Below are positions 58,692 through 64,000 of a stretch of DNA of 64,000 bases, piece by piece. Location: assembly GCF_002929505.1 (NCBI RefSeq), contig NZ_PJJL01000073.1:62001-126000 (forward strand). Direction: 5' to 3'. The stretch's first letter is position 1. The number at the start of each line of letters is the position of its first letter. This stretch comes from Cryobacterium sp. Y57 (GTDB lineage Bacteria > Actinomycetota > Actinomycetes > Actinomycetales > Microbacteriaceae). Both the position numbers and the translations under genes were made by a program. The notes under the pieces were generated by a model. The model worked only from the letters and a program-made list of their open reading frames with translations. It had not been told where the DNA came from and made no database searches.

Positions 58692-59405
58692 TTAGATCTG
58701 AACAAAGCCGAGCAGTTGGGCACTCAGGGCCACGCAGATCAGTTGCACGGCGGTGAAAACGGCCACCCAGAAAATACCCGGAATGTGGGTGAGTCTTGCC
58801 AATTGATCGGCGTCCGACGAGGAGCCGCCCCGACGCGACCGGGATTGTTGCAGTTCGAAAGACGTGCGCAGCGAACCGAAAAGGAGAACCAGGGTGACCA
58901 ACAGCGCGAACACACCCTGTACCCGGGGCGACCCAAACCAGGAGACACTAAACACGACGGCGCCGGTAACAGCAACCGACCAGAGCCCGAACCAGTTGCG
59001 GATCTGTACGAGCAGCACTGCCAGTAGCACGAGAAGTACCCATAAGAGACCCACGTCGTAGCCCAAACTGAGTAACCAGGCCGCGCCGAGGCCGAGCAGC
59101 GCTGCGGCCGGGTAGCCGGCCAGCAGGGTGAAGATCATTCCGGGGCCGGTCGCACGTCCGCGACTCACGGTGAGCCCGGAAGTGTCCGAATGCAAGCGGA
59201 TGCCGCCCAACCGCCGCCCGCTCAGCACGGCGACGACACCGTGGCCGCCTTCGTGCACGATCGTGATGACATGCCGCGCGAGGCGCCACGTCGGAGGAAA
59301 GAGCACGATCACAGCTGCTGCTGCCACGGTTAGCCAGGCAATGAGCGGTTCCAGCGCGGCATGTGGTGTCGTCATGCGCTGCCAGATGTCGAGAAGTACG
59401 TCCAT
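58692..59405 (-). CDS. M50-type integral membrane metallopeptidase-like protein
   Basis: A 237-residue protein with five or six helices. The HEGGH at about residue 50 (VITIVHEGGHGVVAVLSG) is the HExxH zinc motif of the M50 family with glycines in place of the usual variable residues. Helices run at about 20-40, 92-112, 115-140, 145-165 and 205-235. I start at the ATG at 59405; the longer reading to 59579 crosses the tRNA-Val gene. The second zinc ligand motif, an NxxPxxxLDG, is not obvious, so activity is uncertain. It is common in actinobacteria. Confidence 0.75.
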   Translation of the reverse strand: MDVLLDIWQRMTTPHAALEPLIAWLTVAAAAVIVLFPPTWRLARHVITIVHEGGHGVVAVLSGRRLGGIRLHSDTSGLTVSRGRATGPGMIFTLLAGYPAAALLGLGAAWLLSLGYDVGLLWVLLVLLAVLLVQIRNWFGLWSVAVTGAVVFSVSWFGSPRVQGVFALLVTLVLLFGSLRTSFELQQSRSRRGGSSSDADQLARLTHIPGIFWVAVFTAVQLICVALSAQLLGFVQI

Positions 59406-59449
59406 GTCTCTCAGACTAGGTCGCCTCGACCGCGCGAGGTGATCAACAG

Positions 59450-59477
59450 AAAAACCCCCGCTGACCGGGGGGTTTTT
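59450..59477 (-). terminator. Terminator for tRNA-Val (minus strand)
   Basis: AAAAACCCCC and GGGGGTTTTT form an inverted repeat with T-rich ends on both strands, right after the tRNA-Val gene in its direction of transcription. A good intrinsic terminator. Confidence 0.85.
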
Positions 59478-59479
59478 CG

Positions 59480-59555
59480 TGGTGGGCGATGCGGGACTTG
59501 AACCCACGACCTCTTCCGTGTGAAGGAAGCGCGCTACCAGCTGCGCCAATCGCCC
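59480..59555 (-). tRNA. tRNA-Val (anticodon CAC)
   Basis: On the minus strand GGGCGAT pairs with ATCGCCC, D arm GCGC-AGCTGGTA-GCGC, anticodon stem CTTCC/GGAAG with loop TTCACAC, and T arm GTGGG-TTCAAGT-CCCGC. The anticodon CAC reads GUG. CCA is encoded at the 3' end. It is nearly identical to the tRNA-Val(GAC) on the other strand at 60053. Confidence 0.96.
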
Positions 59556-59790
59556 AATTGCTTTTCGCACAACAGCCAAGGCTTATCGTGCGGCTTTTGA
59601 TACTAGCCCAGACTGGCGCGCCGCCGCACATCGAGACCGCACCGGGAGTGGCGCGGGTGCCGTGCGCGGTCAGCAGTCAGGTCACGGCAGGCCGTTGCGC
59701 CGACCGACGCAACACGCCGTAAACGCCTCGGTTTGGTTTCCGTCTTGCTATTCGGCTAGAGTCTCCAAGTACGCAGAAATGCGGACAGTT

Positions 59791-59862
59791 GCGGATGTGG
59801 CGCAGTGGTAGCGCATCACCTTGCCAAGGTGAGGGTCGCGAGTTCGAATCTCGTCATCCGCT
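59791..59862 (+). tRNA. tRNA-Gly (anticodon GCC)
   Basis: Acceptor GCGGATG/CATCCGC, D arm GCGC/GCGC, anticodon stem TCACC/GGTGA with loop TTGCCAA, and T arm GCGAG-TTCGAAT-CTCGT. First of a three-tRNA run (Gly, Cys, Val). No CCA is encoded. Confidence 0.96.
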
Positions 59863-59909
59863 CGAATGAACTGGAATCGGTCGAAAGGCCGGTTCCAATT
59901 CGTTTGGTA

Positions 59910-59939
59910 TGAACCCATATGGTGTGAACCCACATGGTG
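59910..59939 (+). repeat. 15-base tandem repeat running into tRNA-Cys
   Basis: TGAACCCATATGGTG and TGAACCCACATGGTG lie back to back, differing at one base. The second copy extends four bases into the acceptor stem of tRNA-Cys. A leading hairpin, TGGAATCGG with CCGGTTCCA, precedes them between the Gly and Cys genes. Confidence 0.85.
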
Positions 59940-60006
59940 GATTGGCCGAGAGGCGAGGCAGCGGCCTGCAAAGCCGTTAACACGGGTTCGAATCCCGTAT
60001 CCACCT
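59936..60006 (+). tRNA. tRNA-Cys (anticodon GCA)
   Basis: Acceptor GGTGGAT/ATCCACC, D arm GCC/GGC, anticodon stem GCGGC/GCCGT (one G-T) with loop CTGCAAA, and T arm ACGGG-TTCGAAT-CCCGT. The D loop is large. No CCA is encoded. It is second in the Gly-Cys-Val run. Confidence 0.95.
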
Positions 60007-60052
60007 CCGTTCTTTGTGCACGTCCTGAAGAATAGATAGTTCCCAGAATCTT

Positions 60053-60124
60053 GGGCGATTGGCGCAGCGGTAGCGCGCTTCCCTGACACGGAAGAGGTCA
60101 CTGGTTCGATCCCAGTATCGCCCA
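60053..60124 (+). tRNA. tRNA-Val (anticodon GAC)
   Basis: Acceptor GGGCGAT/ATCGCCC, D arm GCGC/GCGC, anticodon stem CTTCC/GGAAG with loop CTGACAC, and T arm ACTGG-TTCGATC-CCAGT. No CCA is encoded. It ends the three-gene run and is followed by a strong terminator at 60148. Confidence 0.96.
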
Positions 60125-60147
60125 CAGAGCATCTCCTGCTGTACAAG

Positions 60148-60173
60148 AACCCCGGTCATCCGGGGTTTTTTTT
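60148..60173 (+). terminator. Terminator of the Gly-Cys-Val tRNA run
   Basis: AACCCCGG and CCGGGGTT pair around TCAT, followed by eight T bases in the run to 60173. A canonical intrinsic terminator. Confidence 0.9.
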
Positions 60174-60329
60174 GCCCGAAGCCTCGGCGCAGACGAGCGG
60201 CAGGGGAGCGGCAGGGGGCGGCGGGGTTGTCGGCGCCGATGTCGTGATTGAACGCTCGACGGTTTCGGAATCGGTATCGGTGTGAGATCGGAACCCGGGC
60301 ATCACCAGGCTGCGCCCTCACACCCCCTG

Positions 60330-61412
60330 CTACCGAACTACCCGTACGATTTTTGGCACGGTCAACGCCTGAGCGAATTTCGACGTGCCCAGGTAGCGGG
60401 CGACCAGCGCGTGAGTGCCGACCTTGAGCGACGCGTACCTGAACGTGGCTGAACCGTTCTTGAGCGCCACCGGGGTGCCGACCTTCGTTGTCACGTCGTA
60501 GAACTGCACGAAACCGGTCACCACGGCGGTGCCGGAGCGCGGAGCGAATTTCGCCAAAGCCGTGACGGCGGTGCCGACAGTAACCGAACCTCTCGGCGAC
60601 ACGGTCAGCGTTCCATGGACCTTGCTGGCCCTGGCGGTCTTGGCCAGAACTGTGACCGTCACCGCCAGCGACTTCGAGGACTCGTAGAACACGGCGAAAC
60701 TTTCGGCGGTGATGCGGTGCACCCCCACGGACAGACTCGTCGTGGTCAAAGTGGAGTGCCATTCGCCAAACACCTGGCTGCCAACGAGTGGCTGGCCGTT
60801 GTCGTAGAAAGTGATCTCTTCGCCTGATCGGTCACCGTTGAGGGCGCGTCCCTGACTGTCCGTGACGTTCGCCGTGAAGGTGATGCGCTGCCCGGCTGTT
60901 ACGGTGCCGGACGGCGTCGCGGCCAGCGTCGTTTTCGTATCGGGACCGGTCGGTACGAAGTAGTTGAAGGTTTTCGAGGCCGGGGCAAAGTTCTTATCCC
61001 CGAGGTAGTCCACTCGAAACTGGCGCGTTCCGGCCGCGCTGGGATGAGCGTCGGAGTAGAACACACCGGCCGTGTCGCTTGGCAGGAGCGGCGGCGTTTC
61101 GGTGGGGTTGCCTGGCTCGAGGGAGACGACCCGAACAGTCCCCGTCGGGACGCAGGTGGCAGGGGTGGTGGGCGTGATCTCGCCATAAACCGAAGCGGCC
61201 CGCCCGGCAAAGTAGATGTCGAACGTGCCGGCCACGATACTGACCGTGGCCTGCCCCGTGGACACGGCCGACGCATCCGTTACCGCCGATGCTGATGGCG
61301 CGGCGATGAGGGCGCCGAGCATCACGGCGACCGGTACTACCAGCGCGGGAAAGCGCCACGAGCGCCTCGCGCCCGCACGGCTGGAATGGGATGGGTGCGG
61401 TGCAAGTATCAT
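60330..61412 (-). CDS. Secreted Ig-like repeat protein
   Basis: A 360-residue secreted protein. It starts MILAPHPSHSSRAGARRSW and has a signal peptide (FPALVVPVAVMLGALIAAPSASA) with a likely cleavage after ASA. The rest is built of three to four immunoglobulin-like (Big_3 type) beta domains, each about 85 residues: VSIVAGTFDIYFAGRAASVYGEITP, TKTTLAATPSGTVTAGQRITFTANV and KVHGTLTVSPRGSVTVGTAVTALA. Such domains are common in surface-attached or adhesive proteins. The start is the ATG at 61412; a longer reading on this strand continues antisense across thrS and is rejected. No anchor motif is seen. Confidence 0.75.
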   Translation of the reverse strand: MILAPHPSHSSRAGARRSWRFPALVVPVAVMLGALIAAPSASAVTDASAVSTGQATVSIVAGTFDIYFAGRAASVYGEITPTTPATCVPTGTVRVVSLEPGNPTETPPLLPSDTAGVFYSDAHPSAAGTRQFRVDYLGDKNFAPASKTFNYFVPTGPDTKTTLAATPSGTVTAGQRITFTANVTDSQGRALNGDRSGEEITFYDNGQPLVGSQVFGEWHSTLTTTSLSVGVHRITAESFAVFYESSKSLAVTVTVLAKTARASKVHGTLTVSPRGSVTVGTAVTALAKFAPRSGTAVVTGFVQFYDVTTKVGTPVALKNGSATFRYASLKVGTHALVARYLGTSKFAQALTVPKIVRVVR

Positions 61413-61592
61413 GCTTGGCTTCTTTGCGGTCGGTAGTAATCGATCCCCCAAATTAAGGACAAGATACTCCGATATCGGCGAGGCTAGAAGTGCGGGCGAG
61501 CGTTTTCGCGGCGACGTGACGGCGCAACCGACGAGCGCACCCGTGCACGCCGCTAAAGTTGACGGGTAGGCAAACAACAGGGAGTTATACAC

Positions 61593-63581
61593 GTGGCTGA
61601 CGGCTTTGCGCTTTTCACCGATCGATCCATTGTCGCCATGCGCGTCAACGGCGAGTTGAAAGACCTGGCCGCCACGGTGTTGCCAACGGATACCGTCGAG
61701 CCGGTCAGCATAAATTCTCCCGACGGCCTCAGTATTTTGCGCCACTCCGCCGCTCACGTGCTCGCCCAGGCAGTGCAGACGGTCAACCCGACCGCCAAGC
61801 TCGGCATCGGCCCGCCCATCACCGACGGGTTCTACTACGACTTCGACGTCGAGGTTCCGTTCACCCCGGACGACGTGAAGTCTTTGGAAAAAGCGATGGA
61901 TCGCATTATTCGTCAGGGGCAGCGCTTCGTACGCCGAGTCGTGACCGATGACGAAGCCCGAGCCGAGCTGGCTGCCGAACCGTACAAGCTCGAACTGATC
62001 GGGCTGAAGGGTGGCTCCACCACCGAAGACAACGAGTCCGTCGAGGTCGGCGGCGCCGAGCTCACCATCTACGACAACGTTGATCCGAAGACGGGGGAGA
62101 CGCTCTGGAAAGACCTCTGCCGCGGCCCGCACCTGCCCAACACCCGCATGATCGGCAACGGCTACTCGCTCACCCGCCTGGCCGCCGCCTACTGGCGTGG
62201 TTCCGAGAAAAACCCGCAGCTGCAGCGCATCTACGGCACCGCCTGGCCCACCAAGGACGAACTGCGCGCCTACCAAACCCGCCAGGAAGAGGCCGCCAAG
62301 CGCGATCATCGCAAGCTCGGCGCCGAACTCGACCTGTTCAGCTTTCCTGAGGAGATCGGCTCAGGCCTGGCCGTGTTCCACCCCAAGGGCGGCATCATCC
62401 GTCAGGAGATGGAAAGCTACTCCCGCAAGCGCCACGTGGAAGCCGGCTACGACTTCGTCTACTCGCCGCACATCACCAAGTCGACCCTGTTCGAAACCTC
62501 GGGCCACCTCGACTGGTACCGCGACGGCATGTTCCCGCCGATGCACCTCGACGAGGAACGTGACGAGACCGGCCATGTCACCCGCCAGGGCGTCGACTAC
62601 TACCTCAAGCCCATGAACTGCCCGTTCCACAACCTCATCTTCAAGTCCAGCGGCCGCAGCTACCGCGAGTTGCCGATGCGCCTGTTCGAATTCGGGTCGG
62701 TTTACCGCTACGAGAAGTCCGGCGTGCTCAACGGGCTCACCCGGGTGCGCGGCATGACCCAGGACGACGCCCACATCTACACGACCAAGGAAGGCATGAA
62801 AGAGGAGCTCACCAGCACGCTCAACTTCGTGCTGCAGCTGCTCGCCGATTACGGCCTCGAGGACTATTACCTCGAGCTGTCCACCAAAGACCCGAAAAAG
62901 TTCGTCGGCAGCGACGACGCCTGGGACGAAGCGACCGAGACGCTGCGGGAAGTCGCGGAGGCATCCGGTCTCGATCTGGTCGCCGACCCGGGCGGGGCGG
63001 CGTTCTACGGCCCGAAGATCTCGGTGCAGGCCCGCGATGCCATCGGCCGCACCTGGCAGATGTCGACCATTCAGCTCGACTTCAACCTGCCCGAACGGTT
63101 CGACCTCGAATACACCGCGAACGACGGCAGCCGCCAGCGCCCGGTCATGATCCACCGCGCCCTGTTCGGCTCGATCGAACGCTTCTTCGCCGTGCTCACC
63201 GAGCACTATGCCGGGGCGTTCCCGGTCTGGCTGGCGCCGGTGCAGGTCGTGGGCATCCCCGTCTCCGAGCAGTACGGCCCGTACCTCGACGACGTGATCG
63301 CCACCCTGAAGAAAGTCGGCGTGCGCGCTGAGGTCGACCATTCCGACGACCGCATGCAGAAGAAGATTCGCACCCACACCAAAGCCAAGGTGCCCTACCA
63401 GCTCATTGTGGGCGAAGACGACCAGGCCAACGGAGCGCTGAGTTTTCGTTTTCGAGACGGTACGCAGCAAAATGGCGTGCCGGTCGCCGAGGCCGTGCGC
63501 CTCATCGTGGAATCGATCGAGAACCGCGCTCAGGTCACCACGAGCCCGGTTGCCCCGATCGCGGCCGAAGTACAGGCGTAG
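61593..63581 (+). CDS. thrS: Threonyl-tRNA synthetase
   Basis: ThrS charges tRNA-Thr with threonine and edits misloaded serine. The 662-residue protein has the TGS-like start ([16 protein letters not shown]), the editing domain with [12 protein letters not shown] (zinc-like HxxxH) and [14 protein letters not shown], then the class II core with RGPHLPNTR, motif 2 [37 protein letters not shown] with the zinc cysteine, and motif 3 [15 protein letters not shown]. The anticodon domain follows ([15 protein letters not shown]). The start is GTG with CAGGGAG ahead. It is one base from the next gene. The call is firm. Confidence 0.97.
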   Translation: MADGFALFTDRSIVAMRVNGELKDLAATVLPTDTVEPVSINSPDGLSILRHSAAHVLAQAVQTVNPTAKLGIGPPITDGFYYDFDVEVPFTPDDVKSLEKAMDRIIRQGQRFVRRVVTDDEARAELAAEPYKLELIGLKGGSTTEDNESVEVGGAELTIYDNVDPKTGETLWKDLCRGPHLPNTRMIGNGYSLTRLAAAYWRGSEKNPQLQRIYGTAWPTKDELRAYQTRQEEAAKRDHRKLGAELDLFSFPEEIGSGLAVFHPKGGIIRQEMESYSRKRHVEAGYDFVYSPHITKSTLFETSGHLDWYRDGMFPPMHLDEERDETGHVTRQGVDYYLKPMNCPFHNLIFKSSGRSYRELPMRLFEFGSVYRYEKSGVLNGLTRVRGMTQDDAHIYTTKEGMKEELTSTLNFVLQLLADYGLEDYYLELSTKDPKKFVGSDDAWDEATETLREVAEASGLDLVADPGGAAFYGPKISVQARDAIGRTWQMSTIQLDFNLPERFDLEYTANDGSRQRPVMIHRALFGSIERFFAVLTEHYAGAFPVWLAPVQVVGIPVSEQYGPYLDDVIATLKKVGVRAEVDHSDDRMQKKIRTHTKAKVPYQLIVGEDDQANGALSFRFRDGTQQNGVPVAEAVRLIVESIENRAQVTTSPVAPIAAEVQA

Positions 63582-63582
63582 C

Positions 63583-64000
63583 ATGACGGAAATTCCGGAC
63601 GATCGACTGCGCGGCTCGGAATCTGTCGCCCCGGATGCGACCGAAGTCTCTGCGGCGTTCGCGGCGGTTCCGGATGCCTTCCAACGCCTCTGGACACCGC
63701 ATCGGATGGTCTATATCCAGGAGGGGCAGCAGCCACACCCGGATGACTGCCCGTTCTGCATCGCACCGAGTCTGGACGACGAGAAGGCGCTGATCGTGGC
63801 GCGCGGCACCCACGCTTATGTGCTGCTCAACCTATTTCCATACAACAGCGGTCACCTGCTGGTCTGCCCGTATCGGCACGTCGCCACCTACGACCAGGCC
63901 ACACCGGAGGAGGTCGCCGAAATCGGCGAACTCACGCAGATCGCCATGCGGGTTCTGAAGCAGGTGTCCAATTGTGACGGATTCAACATCGGCATGAATC
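63583..64000 (+). CDS. HIT family protein, N-terminal part
   Basis: A histidine-triad nucleotide hydrolase or Ap4A-phosphorylase-like protein; the actinobacterial form is usually next to thrS. The window ends after about 139 codons, before the catalytic HxHxH. Visible are DDCPFCIAP with a CxxC at about residues 56-59 and LLNLFPYNSGHLLVCPYRHVATYDQATPEE, the HIT fold's PxxxxHLLVxP segment. The ATG lies one base after the thrS stop. Such proteins hydrolyse dinucleoside polyphosphates. The frame is open at the end of the window. Confidence 0.9.
   Translation, partial: MTEIPDDRLRGSESVAPDATEVSAAFAAVPDAFQRLWTPHRMVYIQEGQQPHPDDCPFCIAPSLDDEKALIVARGTHAYVLLNLFPYNSGHLLVCPYRHVATYDQATPEEVAEIGELTQIAMRVLKQVSNCDGFNIGMN

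Noticed and set aside
61413..62309. Long minus-strand extension of the Ig-like gene across thrS
   Set aside because: Its first 300 codons are antisense to thrS and contain no family sequence; the signal peptide begins only after the ATG at 61412.

Overview
The window is a continuous stretch of chromosome from a high-GC Gram-positive actinobacterium, most likely a member of the Microbacteriaceae (Cryobacterium/Leifsonia-like). The signs are GC-rich third codon positions, frequent GTG starts and 1 to 4 base start/stop overlaps, and actinobacterial marker genes: Lsr2, SepH, MarP, ZapE, and the DUF3000, DUF3093, DUF3159, DUF3710 and DUF4193 families. I see no prophage, insertion sequence, plasmid module or CRISPR array. 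Coding density is high and only one gap exceeds 300 bases.

Layout. 1-3900: end of nadD, an acidic membrane-anchored protein, rsfS, tRNA-Ala, lsr2, a YchJ-like protein and two small membrane proteins. 4278-10641: a tightly coupled glgX-treY-treZ operon that debranches glycogen and converts its chains to trehalose. 10752-14702: a DNA-binding-like small protein coupled to an enoyl-CoA hydratase, then two membrane proteins. 14884-19902: an MpaB-type oxygenase, an Lrp/AsnC regulator and a three-gene alpha-keto acid dehydrogenase (E1 alpha, E1 beta, E2), all on the minus strand. 20097-29301: YceI, a nitronate monooxygenase, a frameshifted FUSC transporter, a LysR regulator divergent from an amino-acid ABC importer whose binding protein and permease are fused, a second FUSC protein and an AlkZ-like DNA glycosylase candidate. 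29354-35131: a tctCBA tripartite tricarboxylate transporter divergent from a CitA/CitB-type two-component system. 35144-39311: sepH, DUF4193, DUF3093, dut, DUF3710 and DUF3159. 39521-51143: aconitase, dxs, a beta-oxidation pair, a ribonuclease D, DUF3000 and an alpha/beta hydrolase. 51116-57968: sufE-rhodanese, zapE, an ammonium transporter with a GlnR-type operator, marP and two less-known proteins. 58006-64000: an SDR-type protein, an M50-like membrane protein, four tRNAs, a secreted Ig-like repeat protein, thrS and the start of a HIT protein.

Themes. Carbon storage and stress (glycogen to trehalose), acyl-CoA and branched-chain or pyruvate oxidation, dicarboxylate or tricarboxylate uptake with its own sensor, the TCA enzyme aconitase, and nitrogen uptake. 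Several divergent promoters carry clear palindromes, which I list as candidate operators without naming the regulator unless spacing or neighbours point to one.

Nothing here is an obvious new defence or mobile system. The most notable signals are a short word, CGGATGC/GCATCCG, scattered on both strands well above my rough expectation; a four-half-site GlnR-like array in front of a lone amt; an 18-bp palindrome in front of aconitase; overlapping hairpins between dxs and fadJ; the fused ABC gene; and an AlkZ-like protein with the QxQ motif.
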